Source: an uncultured archaeon (GTDB taxonomy: Archaea; Thermoproteota; Nitrososphaeria; Nitrososphaerales; Nitrosopumilaceae). From it: a stretch of 16,250 nucleotides of DNA. Below the pieces are notes generated by a model, which searched no databases, was not told where the DNA came from, and saw nothing but the letters and a program-made list of their open reading frames with translations. The stretch is from the NCBI GenBank assembly GCA_937896495.1, contig CALBNQ010000166.1, positions 1 to 16,250 on the forward strand. The letters are read 5' to 3'. The position numbers and the translations under genes are program-made. This document shows, in pieces, positions 1-8,040 of this stretch (the first letter of the stretch is position 1; every line of letters begins with the position of its first letter).

Positions 1-2245
<2,245 letters not shown>

Positions 2246-2246
2246 G

Positions 2247-2380
2247 CCACTTACATAGAGACTATGCGCGATGATTCATTTCAATCATCTAAGTGGAATA
2301 ATACACGACTTGTACGATGATTTCATTTTTAATCACCCTAGTGTAAACTAGGTTTCACCCATATTACACGACTATTTTTA
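2247..2380 (+). terminator. 23S rRNA trailer: three-way-junction-like hairpins, repeats and T-rich end
   Basis: CCACTTA (2247-2253) pairs perfectly with TAAGTGG (2290-2296). Inside are two perfect hairpins: CATAG/CTATG (2254-2258 with 2262-2266) and GATGATT/AATCATC (2270-2276 with 2283-2289). A second, weaker copy of the last hairpin follows (2316-2322 with 2331-2335), then CCTAG/CTAGG (2337-2341 with 2348-2352). TACACGACT occurs twice (2302-2310 and 2365-2373), the second copy just before a T-rich stretch. This looks like the 3' processing and termination region of the rRNA operon. That role is inferred from position and pairing. Confidence 0.55.
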
Positions 2381-2572
2381 TCTTGAATTTTTTAACCTAA
2401 ATTCTATTTTTTATTATTAAAAATTTGATAAATTTTTTTAAAAAATTCAATAATTTACTAAACATTCATTTAGTAAAAATTGATTCTATATCATAATTAT
2501 TCAGTAAATTTAGATTATTACTTATATGTATCAATATCATAACAAATCTATGAAAATAGGAGTCACACAATA
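2381..2572 (+). promoter_or_regulatory. AT-rich intergenic region with promoter and RBS of the first RAM gene
   Basis: No gene is seen between the rRNA trailer and the ATG at 2573. No 5S rRNA or tRNA was recognised, although bacterial operons and some archaeal ones carry them here. A TATA-like CTTATATG lies at 2521-2528, and AGGAG at 2558-2562 sits ten bases before the ATG. This gene is therefore probably translated from a short leader with a Shine-Dalgarno site, unlike the leaderless genes further on. Confidence 0.45.
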
Positions 2573-2812
<240 letters not shown>

Positions 2813-2824
2813 CAGGTGATCTCA

Positions 2825-3352
2825 TTGGCAAAAGCATACGTCTTGATGAACTGTGATTTGGGTGCTGAAAAAAGCATCATCTCTGCATTAAATGCAATTG
2901 ATGGAGTTACTGAAGCTCATGGAACTTTTGGGCTTTATGACATCTTGGCAAAAGTTGAATCTGATGATGATGAGGCAGGAATTCAAAGCATTGTAACTGG
3001 GACTATTCGTAAAATGCCTGAAATACATTCTACGATGACACTTACTCGTTCTGAATGTGAAGAACTTTTCAAACCTGCTGACAAACTTGTCAATGTAATG
3101 CTTGGAAAAAATTCATCTCAAGCATATGTTGTGATCCATACTGAAAAAGGTGAAGAATATGAGGTGTTACGAAATCTAAGCCATATCCCAGAAGTAAAAG
3201 AAGCTGATGTTGTATTTGGTTTCTATGATGTTTTGTGCAAAATTGAATCTCAAAACTATGAATCCTTAGAAACTGTTATCACAAAAGCAATTAGAGCACT
3301 ACCTCATATCAAAACTAGTATGACTCTAAATATTATCTCAGAACAAGACTGA
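2825..3352 (+). CDS. tandem RAM-domain protein (two Lrp/AsnC ligand-binding domains fused)
   Basis: Two RAM domains lie in one chain with no helix-turn-helix. The first spans about residues 2-72 (AKAYVLMNCDLG, HGTFGLYDILAKVES, STMTL). The second spans about residues 98-170 (AYVVIHTEKGEEYE, FGFYDVLCKIES, TSMTLNI). A linker of about 25 residues joins them. The fusion should give a built-in dimer-like unit. The reading frame is open back to GTG 2816, but I prefer TTG 2825. It gives MAKAYVLMNC, aligned with the neighbouring RAM proteins, and it leaves the perfect Shine-Dalgarno AGGTGATC (2814-2821) upstream instead of inside the gene. The second domain is less like the first than the two single-domain proteins are like each other, so the duplication looks old. 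A hairpin terminator overlaps the stop codon. Effector and partners are unknown. Confidence 0.85.
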   Translation: MAKAYVLMNCDLGAEKSIISALNAIDGVTEAHGTFGLYDILAKVESDDDEAGIQSIVTGTIRKMPEIHSTMTLTRSECEELFKPADKLVNVMLGKNSSQAYVVIHTEKGEEYEVLRNLSHIPEVKEADVVFGFYDVLCKIESQNYESLETVITKAIRALPHIKTSMTLNIISEQD

Positions 3353-3363
3353 GATCCTTTTTA
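3335..3363 (+). terminator. hairpin terminator after the RAM gene pair
   Basis: A perfect seven-base-pair stem, ATCTCAG (3335-3341) with CTGAGAT (3349-3355), has a loop AACAAGA and is followed after two C by TTTTTATTTT. The right arm contains the TGA stop codon. A GC-containing hairpin plus T-run is uncommon here; other genes in the window end in plain T-runs. Confidence 0.6.
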
Positions 3364-3457
3364 TTTTCAAAAAATTATTTTAATCAAACTAACCAATTGA
3401 TTACAAATCCTATATTGTAATATAAAATTTTTACAAAATATTTTTATTTATTTTTTA

Positions 3458-3562
3458 ATGAATATCAACGAGGATATGAATGGAAAACAAATATCCAATA
3501 CGCCCTACCAATCTGTTCTGCAATTGATAGCATTTCCTCGTTATATCTTGTTATGCATGTAA
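3458..3562 (+). CDS. possible 34-residue small protein (unrecognised), overlapping an inverted repeat
   Basis: An ATG at 3458 opens a 34-codon frame ending with TAA at 3560-3562. The peptide begins MNINEDMNGKQ and ends FPRYILLCM, so it has a polar N-terminus and a hydrophobic C-terminus. I recognise no family. The stretch is clearly richer in GC than the bases on either side, which supports selection for either coding or RNA structure. No Shine-Dalgarno site is visible. A T-rich TATA-like box near 3441-3450 is too close for a leaderless start at 3458, and would fit better with an RNA starting near 3470. It may equally be the non-coding element described at 3467-3542, or a gene remnant. Confidence 0.25.
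   Translation: MNINEDMNGKQISNTPYQSVLQLIAFPRYILLCM
3467..3542. repeat. 76-base imperfect inverted repeat, candidate structured RNA
   Basis: AACGAGGATATG (3467-3478) is the reverse complement of CATTTCCTCGTT (3531-3542) apart from one base. An inner pair CTACCAAT (3505-3512) and ATTGATAG (3523-3530) is also complementary apart from one position, which becomes a G-U pair if the minus strand is transcribed. The inner stem would stack directly on the outer one, with a 26-base bulge on one side. An alternative stem GGATAT (3472-3477) with ATATCC (3491-3496) competes with the outer helix. The 76-base length and seven-base outer core resemble a tRNA acceptor stem, but no D-arm, T-loop or anticodon arm can be built. 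It could be a small RNA, a switch or a mobile-element trace. Confidence 0.4.
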
Positions 3563-3642
3563 AGTATTAAAATTTTTAAATTTTTATTGTGTTTTCTTTA
3601 CATTTGTAATGATTACTTGTATAGAAGATTAAATTTCATTTT

Positions 3643-3843
3643 ATGTATCCTTATGTGATTATGGTTGTTTTACTAGTTGGATTAGTCCTTGGAATAATTT
3701 TGATTATTGCATTAATATTGAAATACACTAGTACTTCAAAACTTGAATATGTTCAATTTCATATAAGATGTAAACATTGTGGGGATGAAACAATTTATGC
3801 CATCATGTCCCATGAAAGATTCTGTGACCCTGAAATGAAATAA
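3643..3843 (+). CDS. small single-pass membrane protein with C2HC zinc-like motif
   Basis: This 66-residue protein has one strongly hydrophobic segment (about residues 5-27), followed by a short polar tail. The tail carries Cys43, Cys46, His57 and Cys61, spaced C-x2-C-x10-H-x3-C, which looks able to bind one zinc ion. No named family is recognised. The ATG at 3643 has no Shine-Dalgarno site. Start and gene status rest on the membrane-segment plus metal-motif pattern and on normal AT-rich codon use. It stands alone between AT-rich intergenic regions, so it is probably transcribed by itself. A membrane-anchored metal-binding tail could serve in protein contacts or metal handling; that is only a guess. 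Confidence 0.5.
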   Translation: MYPYVIMVVLLVGLVLGIILIIALILKYTSTSKLEYVQFHIRCKHCGDETIYAIMSHERFCDPEMK

Positions 3844-3979
3844 TTTTTAGGTTCATTTTTTAATTTTATGTGATACCATGTATTTTAATTTGAATGATTA
3901 CGTTTAATGAACATTTTATTTATTATGTTAATATGCCCAATTCACTAAAAATTTGTTGAAATTTTCATTGATTTTCAAA

Positions 3980-3996
3980 TATTCTTTAAGAGAATA
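3980..3996. promoter_or_regulatory. operator-like palindrome before the first roadblock-like gene
   Basis: TATTCT (3980-3985) and AGAATA (3991-3996) form a perfect six-base inverted repeat with a five-base spacer. It lies about 40 bases before the ATG at 4038, just upstream of where the TATA box of a leaderless gene would sit. It could bind a dimeric regulator. In AT-rich DNA such short palindromes also arise by chance. Confidence 0.25.
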
Positions 3997-4037
3997 ATGC
4001 ATCAAGGTTATGTTACTTTGAATGACATTTAGAATTA

Positions 4038-4430
4038 ATGTGTACAGTACAAACTGTAAATGAAAACGAAGAAAAACTACTAAACATGATCTTAGGTGAA
4101 ATCCCTAGTACTAGGATTGCACTTATTTGCGATCATGATGGCAATATCTTGTGGAATAGCGTTAGAGACAACACTACAAGTTATTTGAACATAGACGAAA
4201 CAAAGGAATCTCTAAAAAGATCTCTTGATTCTTGGGATAGTAGGGATAAACTATCTCCTAAAATTGGGAATGGAAAGTATGCGATTGTCGCATATGACAA
4301 AATTAAGAGAATCACGGTTCCGCTACCAAACAATCATCTCTTGTTTGTAAGTTTAGAAGGTGAAGAATTTGGAAACATCAAAAATATAATGACTATAGTT
4401 GATTGGGTAAATTCCAATATGCCACTGTAG
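4038..4430 (+). CDS. roadblock/LC7-like small protein (paralogue 1 of 3)
   Basis: This 130-residue soluble protein is related to those at 8041 and 12893. The shared plan is an N-terminal helix, then a strand RIALICDHDGNILWNS, a helical middle with a charged RDKLSP segment, strands KYAIVAYDKIKR and ITVPLPNNHLLFVSLEGEE, and a C-terminal helix. The 'DxDGxIL' hairpin and the late 'LLxVSxE' strand resemble roadblock/LC7 or profilin-like folds, which often work as small regulatory or GTPase-linked modules. This is fold-level recognition only; I assign no family number. It is the most divergent of the three: the others share an AGG motif after the glycine turn, which is WNS here. It converges with the minus-strand gene at 4458, separated by a T-run. 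Function unknown. Confidence 0.7.
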   Translation: MCTVQTVNENEEKLLNMILGEIPSTRIALICDHDGNILWNSVRDNTTSYLNIDETKESLKRSLDSWDSRDKLSPKIGNGKYAIVAYDKIKRITVPLPNNHLLFVSLEGEEFGNIKNIMTIVDWVNSNMPL

Positions 4431-4444
4431 TTATTTTTTTTATT
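4431..4444 (+). terminator. T-run terminator
   Basis: The stop of the roadblock-like gene is followed at once by TTATTTTTTTTATT. Such oligo-T runs are the normal archaeal termination signal. The opposing gene ends at 4458, so the signal serves the plus strand. Confidence 0.45.
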
Positions 4445-4457
4445 AACACTATTCTAG

Positions 4458-4661
4458 TTAATTGTCTGCTAATTCTTTTGAATCTAGTAATCTCTCTTCT
4501 TTTGCTTCCCAAATGGTTTGTTCAATTTGCTCAAACAAAAAAGTCCGCTCTTTCTTTAAACTACATGTTTTCTTACTGTGAAATTCTAAACTGTGTAATG
4601 CTTCAAAATGATATTCTTTGACTACTGCCCCATGTTTTGGACATTGAACTACCCATGACAT
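4458..4661 (-). CDS. small charged Cys/His-containing protein, unknown function
   Basis: This 67-residue protein begins MSWVVQCPKHGAVV, then continues with a glutamate- and lysine-rich helical C-terminus. Cys7 and His10 in a CPKHG turn, His18, His23, His28 and Cys33 could form a metal site. I prefer this strand over the plus-strand frame at 4403-4621, because its composition is that of a soluble protein, while the plus frame reads as a low-complexity hydrophobic shadow. The ATG at 4661 lies about 25 bases after TATA-like TTATATT on the minus strand, which fits a leaderless transcript. It converges with the gene ending at 4430. No family is recognised. Confidence 0.6.
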   Translation of the reverse strand: MSWVVQCPKHGAVVKEYHFEALHSLEFHSKKTCSLKKERTFLFEQIEQTIWEAKEERLLDSKELADN

Positions 4662-4773
4662 TAATTTAAAAAGGTGAAAAATGAATATAAGTAAATATTA
4701 TAAATAAATTAATATTTGTTTAATAATAATTCCATTTTAATCATATATTTACATAATTATTGTCAAATTATTA

Positions 4774-4782
4774 AAATATAAT
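4774..4782 (+). promoter_or_regulatory. TATA box for the third RAM gene
   Basis: AAATATAAT lies about 18-26 bases before the ATG at 4800, the usual distance for a leaderless archaeal gene. No Shine-Dalgarno site precedes that ATG, in agreement. Confidence 0.45.
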
Positions 4783-4799
4783 TTAACTGAAAATCGAAT

Positions 4800-5039
4800 A
4801 TGAAGAAAGCGTATGTGTTGATAAATTGTAATTTGGGTTCCGAGTCTGACATATTGCAAGTTCTTCGTAAAATAAAATCTGTAAAGGAATCTCATGGAAC
4901 TTTTGGAGCATATGACATTATCGTAGAAGTCGTTGCTGAAACTAATGATGAATTACGTGAAGAAATAATTTGGAAAATTCGTAAATTACCTTATGTTTTG
5001 GCAACTTTGACATTAACTGGAATTAAGGGACAAACTTAG
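4800..5039 (+). CDS. stand-alone RAM (Lrp/AsnC ligand-binding) domain protein
   Basis: This is a second 79-residue single RAM domain without helix-turn-helix, closely similar to the protein at 2573. Shared elements are KAYVLINCNLGSE, SHGTFGAYDIIVEV, the helix ELREEIIWKIRKLP, and the last strand ATLTLTGIKGQ. Differences sit in the middle strand and helix (DIIVEVVAETND instead of DILAKVESSQVE). That may alter the effector pocket or partner choice. It is probably leaderless. A small eight-cysteine protein begins only seven bases after its stop, so a sensor domain and a metal-binding mini-protein seem to share a transcript. Expected role: small-molecule sensing subunit. Ligand and partner are unknown. 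Confidence 0.87.
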   Translation: MKKAYVLINCNLGSESDILQVLRKIKSVKESHGTFGAYDIIVEVVAETNDELREEIIWKIRKLPYVLATLTLTGIKGQT

Positions 5040-5046
5040 AATTGAT

Positions 5047-5199
5047 ATGTCTCAAAAAATAACCCAACTTGAATTTGAACAATTCAATGATTGCCAAAAA
5101 TGTCATAATCCTTTACCTCACTGTCATTGTAGATGTCCATATTGCAATGAACGAGACAAGTGTGAGTGCGCATTGTTTGATGCAGCAACTGGTGGATAA
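5047..5199 (+). CDS. eight-cysteine mini-protein, copy A (putative metal-binding)
   Basis: This 50-residue protein begins MSQKITQLEFEQF and ends DAATGG. Its centre holds eight cysteines at 16, 19, 26, 28, 30, 33, 39 and 41, spaced C-x2-C-x6-C-x-C-x-C-x2-C-x5-C-x-C, enough for two four-cysteine metal sites. Extra histidines at 20, 25 and 27 lie inside the cluster. The neighbouring gene at 5287 has exactly the same cysteine spacing, which is strong evidence that both are real, related genes. It starts seven bases after the RAM gene, so it is probably in the same operon. It may be a small double zinc finger, a metal carrier or a redox mini-protein. I recognise no named family. Confidence 0.75.
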   Translation: MSQKITQLEFEQFNDCQKCHNPLPHCHCRCPYCNERDKCECALFDAATGG

Positions 5200-5286
5200 A
5201 ATTAGAATAAAAAATTAAAATTATAAACAAATGTAAAGAAATGAATTTTTAAATTTATTTTTCATTTTATTTACAATTAATTTAAG

Positions 5287-5433
5287 ATGAATGAGGATTA
5301 TGCCGAATATACAAAATGTCTTGGTTGTGATGCATCATTACTGTTATGTGATTGTAATTGTCCAAAATGTGGTAAACGAGAAAATTGCAGATGTAATTTA
5401 ACTCCTATTTCATGGCATGATTTAGGTTATTAG
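5287..5433 (+). CDS. eight-cysteine mini-protein, copy B (putative metal-binding)
   Basis: This 48-residue protein has cysteines at 11, 14, 21, 23, 25, 28, 34 and 36, the same spacing as copy A at 5047, with little other identity beyond the shared CPxC core and basic turn (CPKCGKREN versus CPYCNERDK). Conservation of the metal frame with diverged surface suggests that the fold matters and that partners differ. An AT box TTTAAATTTAT about 30 bases before the ATG suggests its own leaderless promoter. The next gene starts four bases after its stop, so they are probably co-transcribed. Its tail ISWHDLGY differs from that of copy A. Function unknown. Confidence 0.75.
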   Translation: MNEDYAEYTKCLGCDASLLLCDCNCPKCGKRENCRCNLTPISWHDLGY

Positions 5434-5437
5434 GGAA

Positions 5438-5743
5438 ATGTTACTAATGGATGTTTTATGGTTTCAAATGGGTTTTGGATTATTCATAATTCTAATTTTA
5501 ATTTCATTAGGGATCAAATTTAGAAATGATGATTTTAAAGCCAATGATGAGAAAATCATTAAAACAGTTCGTAAAAAATTGTTAGAAAATGGATATGAGA
5601 ATTTTGAATTAGATTCCATTGTCTCACTTGATAATCCAAAAATTACTACAGTCATTGTAACTGCTAGATATCAAGAGATTGCTTTAGAAATTGATGACCA
5701 CACTGGAAAAATTATCAATATGGAACGAATTTCAAGACAATAA
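5438..5743 (+). CDS. membrane-anchored small protein with PepSY-like domain
   Basis: This 101-residue protein has one transmembrane segment (about residues 8-26), then a soluble part. The soluble part has a helix (DEKIIKTVRKKLLENGY) followed by strands ending EIALEIDDHTGKIINMERI. The pattern of helix, strand, and '...D..TGKI' turn is typical of PepSY-type domains, often found in extracytoplasmic or membrane-bound inhibitory and assembly proteins. The similarity is structural and weak. The first ATG is four bases after the stop of eight-cysteine copy B; an in-frame ATG three codons later is an alternative start. It converges with the Lrp gene, their stops being only a few bases apart. Confidence 0.6.
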   Translation: MLLMDVLWFQMGFGLFIILILISLGIKFRNDDFKANDEKIIKTVRKKLLENGYENFELDSIVSLDNPKITTVIVTARYQEIALEIDDHTGKIINMERISRQ

Positions 5744-5750
5744 TAAAATT

Positions 5751-6194
5751 CTAAATTAATCTATTATCTTCTTTGATTGTATTTAGTACAATATTGGTAA
5801 TAGTATTTTCAATATTTGGCATTGCTGATAATTTTTTTACAAAATCACTCAAATCTTTTCTGTCTTTGAATTTTGCAATAACTATCGTATCTGCATTTCC
5901 TGTGATGTCGTACACTGCAATCACATTTTCTTTTTTTGCAATTTCACATTCTATTTCTAACATTTTTCCTTGATTTGTTGTAATCTCAATTATTGCAGTA
6001 ATATCATACCCTAAAAGCTCATGATTTAGACGAACCGAATACCCTTGAATGATCTTCTCTTTTTCAAGTTTCTTCATTCTTGAGATCATTGTAACTGTAG
6101 ACACTCCCATCCTCAAAGACAATTTTCTTGCAGATTGCCTGGAATCTGTTAAAAGATGTTTTAGAATCTGTGTGTCTTTTTCATCCATTTTCAT
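5751..6194 (-). CDS. Lrp/AsnC family transcriptional regulator
   Basis: This 147-residue protein is a complete Lrp/AsnC regulator. An N-terminal winged helix-turn-helix (about residues 4-50: DTQILKHLLTDSR, ARKLSLRMGVSTVTMISRMKKLEKEKII) is followed by a linker strand (QGYSVRLNHELLG) and a C-terminal RAM domain (about 63-140) that oligomerises and binds effectors. The RAM part differs from the stand-alone RAM proteins nearby: it has VYDITGNADTIVIAKF where they have HGTFGAYDI. Two starts are possible, ATG 6194 or the ATG two codons later, giving MDEKD. Such proteins usually control amino acid, nitrogen or energy genes and often themselves. It is the only member here with both DNA-binding and ligand domains, so it is a plausible partner for the stand-alone domains, though that is inference. 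Confidence 0.92.
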   Translation of the reverse strand: MKMDEKDTQILKHLLTDSRQSARKLSLRMGVSTVTMISRMKKLEKEKIIQGYSVRLNHELLGYDITAIIEITTNQGKMLEIECEIAKKENVIAVYDITGNADTIVIAKFKDRKDLSDFVKKLSAMPNIENTITNIVLNTIKEDNRLI

Positions 6195-6420
6195 GATATA
6201 TTATGTCTAAACAAATATTTAAGAATATGATGAATGATTGGTCGAATTTAAGATATTTTTTAAATTTTCCTTATATCTATTATCTTAATTGTGTCTGATC
6301 TTGTTGATTACTTTTTGTAAAAACAATAATCTAGAAATTAATAATTCGCTTTTTTATAATATTTTTAATTTTAAAATATAATTTGATTCTTCTCTTTGAT
6401 GGTTTTTTATTTTACCTGAA
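6195..6420. other. AT-rich intergenic region
   Basis: No gene is supported. The region holds the minus-strand promoter of the Lrp gene next to 6195. A 22-codon frame from an ATG near 6231 is not convincing. No tRNA, palindrome or repeat stands out. Confidence 0.4.
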
Positions 6421-6495
6421 TTATTCTTCATACTCAATATCTTTTTGAAGCTCTTTTGCCAATCCTATCCACCATTCTTTTTTATTCTCAGACAT
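6421..6495 (-). CDS. possible 24-residue small protein or gene remnant
   Basis: A minus-strand frame from ATG (6493-6495) to TAA (6421-6423) encodes a charged, helix-like peptide beginning MSENKKEWWIGLAKEL and ending EYEE. The frame stays open upstream of the ATG for about 17 more codons without a start codon, so this could be the 3' end of a decayed gene. Its composition (two tryptophans, many E and K) looks coding rather than random. It lies downstream of the RDD gene on the same strand. No family is recognised. Confidence 0.25.
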   Translation of the reverse strand: MSENKKEWWIGLAKELQKDIEYEE

Positions 6496-6575
6496 TATTG
6501 CAAAAAGATCAAAGGTTGCTAATAGATCTGATTGGTAAATTCTTCATAGTAATAGTTTAAGAAAATCTGACAAAA

Positions 6576-7049
6576 TCAATCTTTGAGATATTTTATATCT
6601 GTTATATCTTCTGATGATTTATTTTTTACAACTAAAGTATCCCCTAATTTACAAAAAATTCTTTGACGCTTCTCATTGGTAAAAATCCACCCTAAAACTA
6701 AATCAAATGGAAGTAAAAATGCTTTACCAAAACTGCTTACGATAATTCCCTTCAAACCTGGTTTGTTTCCATCAATGTCTGTGATTTTTAAATTCATCAT
6801 TTTTTTTCCTATACTTTGATTCGTTTTGTATTCTACAATTATCCAATATACGAAGAATATTATGCTAGTAGGTATGTATTGTGAATTTTCTGCCCAAAAA
6901 CCTTCTCCAATCTTATAATCAATTGTACCAAATGTTACAAAAACAATCATAGTGGAAATCAATGAAATTACTACAAAATCAATTAACCATGCAAAAAATC
7001 TATCTGACCATTTTGCAAGAACAATTTTTGATACATCAGAATCATTCAT
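6576..7049 (-). CDS. RDD family integral membrane protein
   Basis: This 157-residue membrane protein opens with the RDD signature: Arg17 and Asp24 within WSDRFFAWLIDFVV, at the start of the first membrane helix (about 18-40). A second helix lies near 60-74 and a third near 103-123. Between the last two is the typical basic, conserved segment NQSIGKKMMNLKITDIDG, and the domain closes with the family-like QRIFCKLGDTLVV. RDD proteins have diverse roles, including proposed ion transport (sodium/proton exchange in some bacteria), and often occur as single-domain proteins. The substrate cannot be told from sequence. It is transcribed away from the methyltransferase gene; their promoters share the 97-base gap. 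Confidence 0.85.
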   Translation of the reverse strand: MNDSDVSKIVLAKWSDRFFAWLIDFVVISLISTMIVFVTFGTIDYKIGEGFWAENSQYIPTSIIFFVYWIIVEYKTNQSIGKKMMNLKITDIDGNKPGLKGIIVSSFGKAFLLPFDLVLGWIFTNEKRQRIFCKLGDTLVVKNKSSEDITDIKYLKD

Positions 7050-7100
7050 ATGAAATCTCTGTTTACTAAATAAATAAAAATTATTAGTATTGTGTATTAC

Positions 7101-7107
7101 TTTATAG
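7101..7107 (+). promoter_or_regulatory. TATA box before the methyltransferase gene
   Basis: TTTATAG lies about 30 bases before ATG 7137 and 40 before TTG 7147. Transcription would begin near 7127-7132, leaving at most a very short leader. The leader would include ACCTCCT (7127-7133), which reads like the 16S anti-Shine-Dalgarno itself and cannot act as a ribosome site. Confidence 0.3.
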
Positions 7108-7146
7108 TTTAACCCTAGAAATTAATACCTCCTATCATGAGAAGAC

Positions 7147-7992
7147 TTGAAATCATATTTGGTCACCATTAACCCTCTTGATGTTTTTTTATGGACATTT
7201 CGTCGTAATCAAAAAGATGTTGTAAATCTTTACAATACTTTATCTCCTGTCATGCAGATTGCAACAGGTGGAAATATGCTCAATTTTGGATATTGGGATG
7301 AAAACAATACTGATCCTATATCTGCCCAAAAAAATCTCTGTTCTTACTTTGCAGATATGGCTAAACTTTCATCTGCCCAACAAATTATTGATGTAGGTAG
7401 TGGACTATCTGGTCCTGCAATTTATTGGATGGAAAAATTTGATCATCTATCTGTAAATTGTGTAAACATAAACTATTCACAACTACATTTAGGAAAACAA
7501 CCGGATATTGAATCTATTAATTCTTCATCTACTAGATTGCCCTTTGCAGATAATTCTGTTGATAGGGTCTTGGCATTAGAATCTGCACAACACTTCAAAC
7601 CTGTTTCAGAATTTCTCTTAGAATCAAAACGCGTTTTAAATGACTCTGGATTTTTAGTTTTAGCTATTCCTATTACAATGAATTCATCATCTGTTTCTAG
7701 ATTAGGAATTTTAAAATTCACGTGGTCTTCTGAGCATTATTCTATTGATCAAATTCGTAACTTTGTAGATGTGGCAGGATTTACAATTACTGAGGAAAAA
7801 TTCATTGGCTCATCTGTATATGATCCATTAGCTGATTTCTATATTCATAATAGGACACAATTACGGAAATCTATACTGAACCAATACCCTTCATATGTTG
7901 AATCCATTTTATTCAAATCAATTAAGAAAATGAAAAAAGCATCAGAACAAAAAATTATCGATTATGTGTTGTTAAAATGCCATTTAAAGTGA
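7147..7992 (+). CDS. SAM-dependent class I methyltransferase
   Basis: This 281-residue enzyme has a Rossmann-type methyltransferase core. Motif I IIDVGSGLSGPA (about 80-91) binds S-adenosylmethionine. The acidic-loop position near 103-110 reads CVNINYSQ. Post-motif segments are LPFADNSVDRVLALESAQH (131-149) and KRVLNDSGFLVLAIP (161-175). The N-terminal LYNTLSPVMQ and GGNMLNFGYWD resemble small-molecule C-, N- or O-methyltransferases of the UbiE/tocopherol type. The C-terminal lid is family-specific, so the substrate is unknown. The start is uncertain. The frame begins with TTG 7147; a better-placed ATG at 7137 is in another frame and runs only 11 codons, overlapping this gene. That could be a tiny upstream ORF or a frameshift at the true N-terminus. 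TTG 7162 is a further alternative. Confidence 0.85.
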   Translation: MKSYLVTINPLDVFLWTFRRNQKDVVNLYNTLSPVMQIATGGNMLNFGYWDENNTDPISAQKNLCSYFADMAKLSSAQQIIDVGSGLSGPAIYWMEKFDHLSVNCVNINYSQLHLGKQPDIESINSSSTRLPFADNSVDRVLALESAQHFKPVSEFLLESKRVLNDSGFLVLAIPITMNSSSVSRLGILKFTWSSEHYSIDQIRNFVDVAGFTITEEKFIGSSVYDPLADFYIHNRTQLRKSILNQYPSYVESILFKSIKKMKKASEQKIIDYVLLKCHLK

Positions 7993-8012
7993 TTTTATAT
8001 CTCTAGGCTAGG

Positions 8013-8022
8013 TTTTTATTTT
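8013..8022 (+). promoter_or_regulatory. TATA box for the second roadblock-like gene
   Basis: TTTTTATTTT lies about 19-28 bases before GTG 8041, fitting a leaderless transcript. It may also act as a T-run terminator for the methyltransferase gene that ends at 7992. Confidence 0.35.
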
Positions 8023-8040
8023 TCATATGTTGAATTACTA

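Noticed and set aside
2246..2572. 5S rRNA or tRNA after 23S
   Set aside because: The stretch is too AT-rich and lacks 5S or tRNA consensus elements.
3467..3542. tRNA gene of 76 bases
   Set aside because: The outer stem looks like an acceptor stem, but no D-arm, anticodon arm or GTTC T-loop can be built on either strand.
4403..4621. 72-residue plus-strand ORF
   Set aside because: It overlaps the 3' end of the roadblock-like gene and reads as low-complexity leucine-rich sequence; the minus-strand gene at 4458-4661 is more protein-like.
6231..6300. 22-codon plus-strand ORF MNDWSNLRYF...
   Set aside because: It has no promoter or ribosome site, is aromatic-rich as expected of AT-rich DNA, and has no relative.
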